Source of the DNA: CAZAKZ01 sp964485695
GTDB taxonomy: Bacteria > Planctomycetota > JAFGQW01
Length of the DNA stretch: 28,862 nt
Reading direction: 5' to 3'
Assembly (NCBI GenBank): GCA_964485695.1
Contig: CAZAKZ010000066.1
Coordinates: 1-28,862, forward strand
The notes under the pieces are model-generated. The model was not told where the DNA came from. It made no database searches and saw only the letters and a list, made by a program, of their open reading frames with translations. Numbering within the stretch: position 1 is the stretch's first letter; the number at the start of each line of letters is the position of its first letter. The translations under genes were made by a program, and so were the position numbers. This document shows positions 23,176 to 28,862 of the stretch, in pieces.

Positions 23176-24681
23176 CTATTGAACCCAGACTTCGAGCGCT
23201 GAGGTCAGGGTGGTTCCAATCAGGGCCTGGTTGAGGAATCCCGCCGGCGCCGGATAGGTGGATGGAAACTGGACCGGAATGGAGAGGACACCGGCCGCGG
23301 ACAGGTTGCCCACGGGAAGGACGGTGAACGGATCGGGAAGACAGAGGAGGCCCGTGCCCGGGATCGAGAGCGGCGGGGACCGGCGATTCACGCCTGTGCT
23401 GATTCCCCAGAACACCGGCGATGCGGCCGGCCCGACGAAACGCACGGCGAACGGCTGTCCCACCTTCGGCGTTCCGGCCAGGTAGACGTGCGGATGGAAC
23501 TCGTCGGCGCCGATGTCCTCCTTCGAGTCGAGGGGATCCCACTCGAAGTCGACACGGGGCTTGTATGTAGTGGTCCGGCCCGCGCCGATGCACGGCGACG
23601 TGGCCGTGAGGTGGAGGTCGCCGCTTACCATGTCCACGAAGAGCGGATCGGACAGGAGCATGCCCGCGCCCCACGTAAGCGTTGAGTTGGTCTCGACGTG
23701 TATGGACAGCTGCCCGCCCTGGACCACGCAGTGATCGATGTCGACCTTTGCCGGAAACTGGGGATGCATGCCGACCCTCATCTCCGGACCGGCCGAGGCC
23801 CGGTTCAGCCAGAAGATGGTATTGGAGATGCGCAGGTTCAGGGCGTCCTGGATGCACATTCCCCCACCGGTCATGGCCGCGTTCCCCACGAAGGTGCAGT
23901 GCGCCAGCGTGGTAAGCGCGTACCCGTTATTGATGCTCACACCGCCCCCGTTTCCGACAGCCGTGTTCATGTAGAACACGTTGCCGTTGAGGTCGGCCAC
24001 ATCTGTTTCCGCGCAAAGACCGCCTCCGTCCTTGCCTGCATGATTCTTACTCACGACGTTGTGGTGGAACTGCAGCCAGAAGTTCGAACTGTTCCCGAAG
24101 ACGCCCCCGCCGTTCACCGAACTCCGATTGCCGGCGATCACGTTCCGGTATATTTCAGCGCCTCCTCCGGAGCTCGCGCCGTAACAGATCCCGCCGCCGT
24201 CCTGGGTGGCAATATTGCCTGCGATGATGTTGTCGACGACCGTCCCACTCCCGCCGAACAAATAGATCCCCCCACCCCAGGGGGCCCGGTTCCCGGTGAT
24301 GATGCAGTTCCGGATGATGTCGGCGGATTCCGTATGGATCCCCCCGCCATGCCAGGTCGCGTTACCGTTGGTGATGGTGAATCCGTCGATGCCGCCCTTG
24401 GCCAGCTCCATCCAGACCACCGAGTCCTTGCCGCTGCCGTCGATGGTGGTCAGATAGGGCCCCCTGCTGCTCTTCACCCAGATGTTCTTCTTGACGACCA
24501 GGTTCTCCACGTAGGTGCCGGGATCAACGAGCACGGTGTCGAACTGCTGCGCCGCGTCAATGGCGGCCTGGATGGTCTTGTAGTGGCCCGGTACCTTCCG
24601 CACGGTCTGGGCCACACCCGGGGCGGCCAGCATCAAGGCCAGGCCCAGCACGGTGATTCCAAGGGAAAATCCTGATCGCAC
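23176..24681 (-). CDS. Secreted parallel beta-helix protein (copy 1 of a tandem pair), GTG start
   Basis: A 501-residue protein co-linear with the 502-residue gene downstream: same signal peptide pattern (RSGFSLGITVLGLALMLAAPG), same KVPGHYKTIQAAIDAAQQFD opening, same coils, SPCIGAGRTTTYKPRVDFEW, DIGADEFHPH, and the tail module ending LEVWVQ. Start choice: GTG at 24681-24679 has a perfect GGAGG (complement of 24689-24693) 7 nt upstream and aligns with the ATG of the paralogue. The longer ATG start at 24723 would add 14 residues (MVECGLNPRTGGTN) before the signal peptide and is unlikely. It is the first gene of the pair and divergent from the gene at 24800. The coils differ between copies mainly in individual surface residues (for example NATWHGGGIH versus NAAAGFGGGIH). 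Same inferred extracytoplasmic role; ligand unknown. Confidence 0.87.
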   Translation of the reverse strand: MRSGFSLGITVLGLALMLAAPGVAQTVRKVPGHYKTIQAAIDAAQQFDTVLVDPGTYVENLVVKKNIWVKSSRGPYLTTIDGSGKDSVVWMELAKGGIDGFTITNGNATWHGGGIHTESADIIRNCIITGNRAPWGGGIYLFGGSGTVVDNIIAGNIATQDGGGICYGASSGGGAEIYRNVIAGNRSSVNGGGVFGNSSNFWLQFHHNVVSKNHAGKDGGGLCAETDVADLNGNVFYMNTAVGNGGGVSINNGYALTTLAHCTFVGNAAMTGGGMCIQDALNLRISNTIFWLNRASAGPEMRVGMHPQFPAKVDIDHCVVQGGQLSIHVETNSTLTWGAGMLLSDPLFVDMVSGDLHLTATSPCIGAGRTTTYKPRVDFEWDPLDSKEDIGADEFHPHVYLAGTPKVGQPFAVRFVGPAASPVFWGISTGVNRRSPPLSIPGTGLLCLPDPFTVLPVGNLSAAGVLSIPVQFPSTYPAPAGFLNQALIGTTLTSALEVWVQ

Positions 24682-24688
24682 GTTGGTG

Positions 24689-24693
24689 CCTCC
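24689..24693 (-). promoter_or_regulatory. Ribosome-binding site that fixes a GTG start
   Basis: GGAGG on the minus strand, 7 nt before the GTG at 24681. No comparable motif precedes the upstream ATG at 24723, so this site decides the start of beta-helix copy 1. Confidence 0.75.
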
Positions 24694-24787
24694 AGTTCTG
24701 GGATTGAGGCCGCATTCTACCATCTGCCGGTATGGAGCGGTATGCGCGGCCAGACGAAAATCAAGCAGTCAGCTTCGTGGAACCGCG

Positions 24788-24793
24788 TATAAT
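24788..24793 (+). promoter_or_regulatory. Consensus -10 box abutting the ATG of the 24800 gene
   Basis: TATAAT lies only 6 nt before the ATG at 24800-24802 (TATAATGGCACCATG). If it is the -10 element, transcription would start at or next to the ATG, giving a leaderless message. No ribosome-binding site is visible before this ATG. I do not see a good -35 element. Confidence 0.35.
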
Positions 24794-24799
24794 GGCACC

Positions 24800-25489
24800 A
24801 TGTGCAATACGTCGAGCAAGCGGAGCCTCCCCAACCCCCTCCGTATGCCCCTGCTCTTCCTGGCCGGCCTGATCGTAGTTTGCTACTGTGACCGCTGGGT
24901 GGGCGGTACGGGCGGGATCGATCCAGCTCAGATGGTCAAGGACCCGCGGGGAGTCACTTTGTTCCCGTGTGAAATCTACTGGTTCTTCATGAAACTCCTG
25001 CTGTACCCGACTCTGTTGCTCCTCGCCGCAGGGCTGATCGGAGGCGGGATCCGGAGCGGAGCTACGAGCGCCGAGGCCGGGATGCGGTACGCCCTCGGGT
25101 CGGTCCGGCCGGAGTATTTTCCGGGCGCCGTTCGGTTCCTGACCGCCTGCGCCCGGATCACGGCCTGGGGAGGCGTCCTCCTGGGAGTCGCGGCGTGCGG
25201 GATCATGGAGATCAACTTATTCCTCAATGTAACCTCTTGCGACAGGGGCTGGGTGGACAACGACTTGTATTGGACTTTGTACTTCTGGGCGAACCACTGG
25301 TCGAGATATGCTCCTCTGGCCGGCCTGGTCCTAGGCAGGATCCTGTTCGGGGCCCTGGCCGAGGGGGCCAGGATCCGTTCAGGCGAGACCGCGCCCCCCG
25401 TCTTTTCGCGGTTCCAGGACCTCGTGATCCTCGGCCTGTTCGCCATTCCCTGGTACATATTCTTGTTCCACACAAGGGAGTTTTTTTGA
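24800..25489 (+). CDS. Multi-pass membrane protein, first of a coupled pair
   Basis: A 229-residue protein with about five hydrophobic segments: MPLLFLAGLIVVCYC (16-30), FFMKLLLYPTLLLLAAGLIG (63-82), ITAWGGVLLGVAACGIMEIN (117-136), APLAGLVLGRILFGALAEG (166-184) and LVILGLFAIPWYIFLF (206-221). A hydrophilic loop after the first segment contains GGTGGIDPAQMVKDPRG. Several cysteines lie near the membrane. Its stop overlaps the next ATG by one base (TGATG), so the two proteins probably act together. The pattern PEYFPGAVRFL followed by a Gly-rich helix resembles PRYDPAILRVL plus a Gly-rich helix in the partner, hinting at distant paralogy and at the MotA/TolQ/ExbB channel type; this is weak. The start at 24800 was chosen because upstream codons in this frame look non-coding. 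Confidence 0.7.
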   Translation: MCNTSSKRSLPNPLRMPLLFLAGLIVVCYCDRWVGGTGGIDPAQMVKDPRGVTLFPCEIYWFFMKLLLYPTLLLLAAGLIGGGIRSGATSAEAGMRYALGSVRPEYFPGAVRFLTACARITAWGGVLLGVAACGIMEINLFLNVTSCDRGWVDNDLYWTLYFWANHWSRYAPLAGLVLGRILFGALAEGARIRSGETAPPVFSRFQDLVILGLFAIPWYIFLFHTREFF

Positions 25490-26574
25490 TGCAGTGGGTC
25501 GGACTCTGTACGCGCATTGCCGTTGCGGCCGGCCTTACGGCTGGGCTCACTCTCGCAGCCCTTTGCATCGTATCCGGAGCCACTGTTGCGGTTCAGATCC
25601 GCATGTTGGTCTTTGTCCTGGTCACACCGTGGGTAATCGCCCTGGTAGTGATCCGCCCGGCGCAGCTGGCAAGCGCATTCGCGACGGCTTTCCTGGGCCG
25701 GATCCCGCGATACGATCCGGCGATCCTCCGCGTCCTGGAATTTCTGGGGGGGATGACCGTCACGGTCGGGTCCGTGGGTGCATTCGGTTCTCTGTTCGTA
25801 TCCTTTGAAGCAATGGGCTACGTCGAGTACGTGATCAGGGAGGATGTCCCCGGGGTCGTGGCCGCCATGATCGTGCCGGTCGCCTTTGCCCTCATCGTAC
25901 GCCTTGCGCTTTTCGAGCCTGTGCTGTGGTCGCTCCGGCGCAGGTTCGGGGTCAAGTACGTGGACAGCGCCAGGTCCGCGAAGATCCGGGCCCGGTGGAA
26001 GGCAGCCGCGATCGTGGCGGCGACCGTCCTGGTCCTGGAGGGATCACGCGCCTTCATCCGCTCGAGGTACGAGGAGCCGGAGGAGCCGGTGTACGACACA
26101 TCCATTGCCGCCGTGGCCGCGGATTCCGCATCGACCCACGGGCAAAAGGGCGTGGAGGGGGTGAAACCGATCCGCGTGGAGGTCATCCAGACCCCTTCCG
26201 GCCCCGAGTGCCGCGTGGACGGGAAATCCCTCACGGCCCGGCCCGGCCACGAGGACGAGGTCCACGACCGCATCCTCTGGCTGAAGAAGAAGAAAAACCG
26301 CCGCCCGGTCGAGATCGAGATAGGACCGTCCGTGGCCTACCAGGACTTCGTGGCGATCCTGGATGCCTGCGCCCGGGTGAAGATTGCCCGGACCAAGGCC
26401 GGGGGGAGCGCCGACTACTGGGACTTCCGGGTGTTGCTCCGTACGGACCGACCGTTCAACCTGACCCAGCGCGTCCGCCTGGTGTGGGAAGACGTAAGGA
26501 CCAGAGACATGGTGATCCTGATGCTCCCCCGATCAAGGATGGCCGAGCCCCTCTCCAAGGTCGAGGGCTGGTGA
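25489..26574 (+). CDS. Membrane protein with C-terminal ExbD/TolR-like domain
   Basis: A 361-residue protein. Five hydrophobic segments lie at about 8-30, 35-55, 84-106 (LGGMTVTVGSVGAFGSLFVSF), 119-146 and 171-186. After the last segment comes an acidic linker (EEPEEPVYD). Residues 228-303 then resemble the periplasmic domain of ExbD/TolR: IRVEVIQTPSGPECRVDGKSL, VHDRILWLKKKKNRRPVEIEI, then AYQDFVAILDACARVKIARTK. About 60 further residues end RMAEPLSKVEGW. In normal systems ExbB/TolQ (channel) and ExbD/TolR (single-helix rod) are separate; here a multi-helix membrane part and an ExbD-like part are in one chain. GGGAG lies about 9 nt before the ATG at 25489. A larger frame beginning at 25195 runs through the upstream gene and was rejected. 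Inferred role: ion-driven energy transfer across the envelope. Confidence 0.7.
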   Translation: MQWVGLCTRIAVAAGLTAGLTLAALCIVSGATVAVQIRMLVFVLVTPWVIALVVIRPAQLASAFATAFLGRIPRYDPAILRVLEFLGGMTVTVGSVGAFGSLFVSFEAMGYVEYVIREDVPGVVAAMIVPVAFALIVRLALFEPVLWSLRRRFGVKYVDSARSAKIRARWKAAAIVAATVLVLEGSRAFIRSRYEEPEEPVYDTSIAAVAADSASTHGQKGVEGVKPIRVEVIQTPSGPECRVDGKSLTARPGHEDEVHDRILWLKKKKNRRPVEIEIGPSVAYQDFVAILDACARVKIARTKAGGSADYWDFRVLLRTDRPFNLTQRVRLVWEDVRTRDMVILMLPRSRMAEPLSKVEGW

Positions 26575-26580
26575 AAACTG

Positions 26581-26621
26581 ACGCTCGCTTTTTTGCTCAT
26601 ATCGAGCAAAAAAGCGAGCGT
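26581..26621. repeat. 41-bp near-perfect palindrome after the ExbD-like gene
   Basis: Arms of 18 bp match exactly: ACGCTCGCTTTTTTGCTC (26581-26598) and GAGCAAAAAAGCGAGCGT (26604-26621), around an ATATC loop. It begins 7 bp after the stop codon at 26574. The T-run lies inside the stem and no T-tract follows, so it is not a classical terminator, though such a stable hairpin may still end or protect the transcript. A protein-binding site is the alternative. Confidence 0.75.
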
Positions 26622-26644
26622 GAGGCACTTCACACCTCTAAATT

Positions 26645-26657
26645 GCTCGATTCGAGC
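26645..26657. repeat. Second, shorter palindrome sharing the same core
   Basis: GCTCGATTCGAGC is a perfect palindrome around one T. It is preceded by TT and followed by TAAAAAAA, so it repeats the TTGCTC … CGAGC … AAAAAA core of the 41-bp palindrome some 40 bp upstream. Two related dyads at this spacing could be paired operator sites or repeated 3' end signals. Confidence 0.5.
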
Positions 26658-26722
26658 TAAAAAAACGCCGTCAGATCTGCAATGCAGTTCGTGGGTAAAC
26701 TCGCGAGAGACCCGCTACCCCC

Positions 26723-26751
26723 TTGACCCGACAGCAGGAATCGGGTGTCAT
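26723..26751 (+). promoter_or_regulatory. Candidate promoter of the CBS-like gene
   Basis: TTGACC (26723-26728) and TGTCAT (26746-26751) are spaced by 17 bp, about 85 bp before the ATG at 26836. They match the consensus at five and four of six positions. Pattern match only. Confidence 0.35.
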
Positions 26752-26835
26752 CATGTCCATATCACCCTCACCGAGGCGCCCCCCGGGCGGAGGGCGCTCG
26801 GCCCGAAGCATCCTACAGCAAACGAACAGATCCGG

Positions 26836-27816
26836 ATGAAATCCAAGGCCTACCACTGCATCACCGACGCGATCGGCGACACCCCCCTGGTGCAGCTGCA
26901 CCGCATCACACGCGGCATCGAAAGCGAGATCTTCGCCAAGCTCGAGTTTCTGAATCCCATGGGCAGCGTCAAGGACCGCATCGCGCGGCACATGATCGAG
27001 AAGGCCGAGCGCGAGGGCCGCATCCGCGAGGGCCAGCTCATCATCGAGAACTCCTCGGGCAACACCGCGCTGGGGCTGGCTCTCGTGGCCATCCAGAAGG
27101 GCTACCGCCTCGAGGTGGTGGTGCGCGACAGTCTGAGCCGGGAAAAGGTGGATCAGCTCCGGGCCCTCGGCGTCACCCTTCGCAGGGTCGACCACACCCT
27201 GCCGCCGGAGTCGCCGGAGAGCTACAACAACCTGGCCCGGAACCTGGCCCGCGAGACCCCCGACTGCTACTTCCCCGACCAGCACGAGAACCGGGAGAAC
27301 AACGAGGCCCACTACACCACCACCGGGCCCGAGATCTGGGAGCAGATGGAGGGGCGCATCGACTACTTCGTGGCCGGCGTGGGCACCGGAGGAACCCTCT
27401 GCGGCGCCGGGCGCTTCCTGAAGGAACAGGATCCGTCGATCCGGGTCATCGCCCTCGATCCCGCGGGCTCGGTCTTCCACCCCTGGTTCCACGAGGGCAA
27501 GCGCGTGCCGCCCGCACCCTACCGTATCGAGGGGCTCGGCGACGAGTTCCTGGTGGGCTGCATGGACTTCGAGATCATCGACGACATCCGCCAGGTGACC
27601 GACCGCGACGCCTTCCGCTACGCGCGCCGGCTGGCGCGCGAGGAGGGCCTCCTGGCCGGCGGCTCGAGCGGGGCCGCCATCTGGGGGGTTCTGCAGCTGG
27701 CGCGCAGCCTGGACACCCCGGCGAGAATCGTCACCGTCTTTCCGGACAGCGGCTCGCGCTACCTGAGCACCATCTTCAGCGACGACTGGATGAACGAGCA
27801 GGGGTATCTCGACTGA
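26836..27816 (+). CDS. Cystathionine beta-synthase / cysteine synthase family PLP enzyme
   Basis: A 326-residue cytoplasmic fold-type II PLP enzyme. GDTPLVQLHRI (14-24) opens the domain. GSVKDRIARHMIEKAE (43-58) carries the PLP lysine K46. ENSSGNTALGLA (71-82) is the substrate loop, GVGTGGT (181-187) the phosphate-binding loop, and GGSSGAA (275-281) with FPDSGSRYL (302-310) closes the pyridine pocket. DQHENRENNEAHYTTTGPEI (148-167) corresponds to the DQYxNxxNPxAHYxTT stretch typical of cystathionine beta-synthases rather than CysK. There is no C-terminal regulatory Bateman domain, as in many bacterial enzymes. Likely reaction: homocysteine plus serine (or an activated serine) to cystathionine, or a related beta-replacement. 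The loop reads SSGNTA rather than the usual TSGNTG, so substrate may differ. The start was chosen at the domain edge; longer in-frame starts run through the palindromes. No strong ribosome-binding site. Confidence 0.88.
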   Translation: MKSKAYHCITDAIGDTPLVQLHRITRGIESEIFAKLEFLNPMGSVKDRIARHMIEKAEREGRIREGQLIIENSSGNTALGLALVAIQKGYRLEVVVRDSLSREKVDQLRALGVTLRRVDHTLPPESPESYNNLARNLARETPDCYFPDQHENRENNEAHYTTTGPEIWEQMEGRIDYFVAGVGTGGTLCGAGRFLKEQDPSIRVIALDPAGSVFHPWFHEGKRVPPAPYRIEGLGDEFLVGCMDFEIIDDIRQVTDRDAFRYARRLAREEGLLAGGSSGAAIWGVLQLARSLDTPARIVTVFPDSGSRYLSTIFSDDWMNEQGYLD

Positions 27817-27850
27817 TCCCCCTGCCCGGCCGCCGCCCCGGAGGGTACGC

Positions 27851-28783
27851 CTACTTCTGTTGTTTCTCCGCCATCTCGAAGGCCTTCTCGTACATCCCGG
27901 CCACCTCGTGGATGCGTTTGATCAGATCCGGGGTGTCGCCCGTGATCACCAGAAGGTCTCCTTCGCGGGTGAGAGTCCAGCTGAACACGGCTTTGTTGTG
28001 GCCGAGCCCGTGGAGCTTGCAGCAGAAGTGGCAGAGCTTCTTCTTCGCCTCCTCGGGGGTGAACTTATCGAGGGATTCGGCCTTCTTGTTGAAACCGACC
28101 ATGAACTTCTGATACGCCTTGAGCATCTCGGGCTTCTTCACGACGGAGTTCATGGCCATTCCATTCGTGAGATGAAGAATCTGGTTCTTGGCCGCCCACA
28201 TGAGCTCGGGATGTTCGGCGAAAGTGCAGCAAAGATGGCACTTCTTCATCATCTCCAGCCAGGGATTCTCGGCCGGAGCCTTGTCGCCTTTCCCCTCGTC
28301 GCCGAAGGAGGCCATGGCCTTTCGCCCCTGTTCGGCCCAGGCATGGATGTCCTTGACGAGGGCGGGGTCCTTGGCTTTGACGATGTGGATGGCACCGGCC
28401 GGCGTCTTGATCCTCTCCTCGGTCGATCCCCGGCGGACGAAAGAGAAGTAGGAGACGCAGAACGGGCAAAGGTGCTTGGCGCACGCCTCGACGCTCATGG
28501 CACTGAACTTGCGGCTCAGAGCCTCGTCCCTCTCGCCCATGGCCCGGAATTGAGGCATCAGCTTCGGGTCCTTGAGGTGGAGAAGACAGATCACACCCTG
28601 ACTCCAGTCCAGAAGCTGGAAGTCGGTGGCCTTCATCAGCTCCTTGTCCGCCATGAAGAGGCTGCAGATCTCGCAGTTCGCCCAGGAAACCTCCTTCTCC
28701 TGGGCAACAGTCGCTGTGGACACAAGCAGTCCCAACAGGACGCCGATGCAGATCCATCTCACCGGTAAGAAACGACAGTTCAT
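27851..28783 (-). CDS. Secreted protein with duplicated CxxC repeat
   Basis: A 310-residue exported protein. The signal peptide is MNCRFLPVRWICIGVLLGLL then VSTATVAQ. The mature part consists of two repeats. Repeat A (about 34-157) has CEIC at 37-40, CAKHLCPFC at 101-109 and AIHIVKAKDPALVKDIHAWA. Repeat B (about 179-305) has CHLCC at 182-186, CHFCC at 251-255 and LLVITGDTPDLIKRIHEVA. Order and spacing of all three elements agree, so an internal duplication is evident. Paired CxxC sites suggest binding of zinc, iron or copper, or thiol-disulfide activity; no thioredoxin fold or heme site is present. The terminal strand-helix (VITGDTPDLIKRIHEVA) resembles the end of small metal-sensor or carrier domains. 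GGAGA lies 7 nt before the ATG. Convergent with the CBS-like gene across 34 bp. Function unknown. Confidence 0.8.
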   Translation of the reverse strand: MNCRFLPVRWICIGVLLGLLVSTATVAQEKEVSWANCEICSLFMADKELMKATDFQLLDWSQGVICLLHLKDPKLMPQFRAMGERDEALSRKFSAMSVEACAKHLCPFCVSYFSFVRRGSTEERIKTPAGAIHIVKAKDPALVKDIHAWAEQGRKAMASFGDEGKGDKAPAENPWLEMMKKCHLCCTFAEHPELMWAAKNQILHLTNGMAMNSVVKKPEMLKAYQKFMVGFNKKAESLDKFTPEEAKKKLCHFCCKLHGLGHNKAVFSWTLTREGDLLVITGDTPDLIKRIHEVAGMYEKAFEMAEKQQK

Positions 28784-28846
28784 GAATATTCTCCCTGATT
28801 CCGTTACCTAGTTGTTGTTGCATAATCAGATGAGAGGCCGAATTCT

Positions 28847-28862
28847 CCCTATAAAAATAGGG
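28847..28862. repeat. Short palindrome at the right window edge
   Basis: CCCTATAAAAATAGGG forms a 6-bp stem with an AAAA loop, 64 bp upstream of the CxxC-repeat gene. It could be an operator, or part of a larger structure or terminator cut off by the window edge. Confidence 0.4.

Noticed and set aside
26581..26621. Classical rho-independent terminator
   Set aside because: The T-run is within the 5' arm of the stem and no T-tract follows on either strand, so it was listed as a palindrome instead.
26593..26835. Upstream extension of the CBS-like gene
   Set aside because: It runs through two palindromes and a promoter-like region, and the family domain begins at 26836.
26745..28112. 455-codon plus-strand frame over the CBS-like and CxxC genes
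   Set aside because: It crosses the end of one real gene into the antisense of another and is Arg/Pro/Gly-rich without motifs.
1..28862. CRISPR arrays, tRNA or rRNA genes, transposases, phage or toxin-antitoxin genes
   Set aside because: No regularly spaced repeats, cloverleaf-like sequences, rRNA signatures or recognisable genes of these kinds were seen by eye. A dedicated scan was not possible.

Overview
The window looks like a chromosomal segment of a high-GC planctomycete or a close relative (Planctomycetota). The evidence is a DUF1549/DUF1553 protein next to a pre-peptidase C-terminal (PPC) domain protein, many secreted proteins with a C-terminal beta-rich module, two choice-of-anchor-Q type beta-helix proteins, a very large bacterial alpha-2-macroglobulin, and small lysine-rich proteins of a kind common in that phylum. 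No rRNA, tRNA, CRISPR array, transposase or phage gene was seen. Most coding capacity goes to exported proteins.

Layout. 1-2.0 kb: the 3' end of a secreted protein, a small conserved protein, two lysine-rich small proteins (one only 33 codons) and a small lipoprotein. 2.2-4.4 kb: a formyltransferase-fold enzyme converging on a translationally coupled pair of multi-pass membrane proteins. 4.5-5.9 kb: a secreted propeller-like protein with a clear intrinsic terminator. 6.4-8.1 kb: an exported DUF2202 (ferritin-like) protein, then an exported EF-hand/O-methyltransferase fusion. 8.3-14.3 kb: a 1975-residue alpha-2-macroglobulin with an intact CxEQ thioester motif and an additional alpha/alpha-toroid-like region. 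14.3-15.9 kb: a two-gene c-type cytochrome operon (tetraheme lipoprotein, then monoheme lipoprotein). 16.1-17.2 kb: a secreted protein whose stop codon lies inside a 183-bp palindromic element. 17.4-21.5 kb: an operon of DUF1549/DUF1553 and PPC proteins. 21.6-24.7 kb: two tandem, strongly similar beta-helix proteins. 24.8-26.6 kb: a coupled pair of membrane proteins, the second ending in an ExbD/TolR-like domain. 26.6-27.8 kb: palindromes and a cystathionine beta-synthase-like enzyme. 27.9-28.8 kb: a secreted protein built from two copies of a CxxC-containing repeat.

The observation I rate highest is in the cytochrome operon. The monoheme lipoprotein frame stops at an in-frame TGA (complement of 14413-14415), yet 42 further codons downstream look coding and end in TAG. 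Starting immediately after the TGA is a 42-nt extended hairpin with a GGUC apical loop, the arrangement of a bacterial SECIS element. This is either a candidate selenocysteine site in a new extracytoplasmic redox protein, or a nonsense mutation or sequencing error. Homologue comparison and a search for sel genes would decide.

Other points: the methyltransferase fold behind an apparent signal peptide, the two-toroid macroglobulin, the membrane/ExbD-like fusion, and the duplicated CxxC protein. The genome is GC-rich, so many long antisense frames exist; I treated them as shadows.
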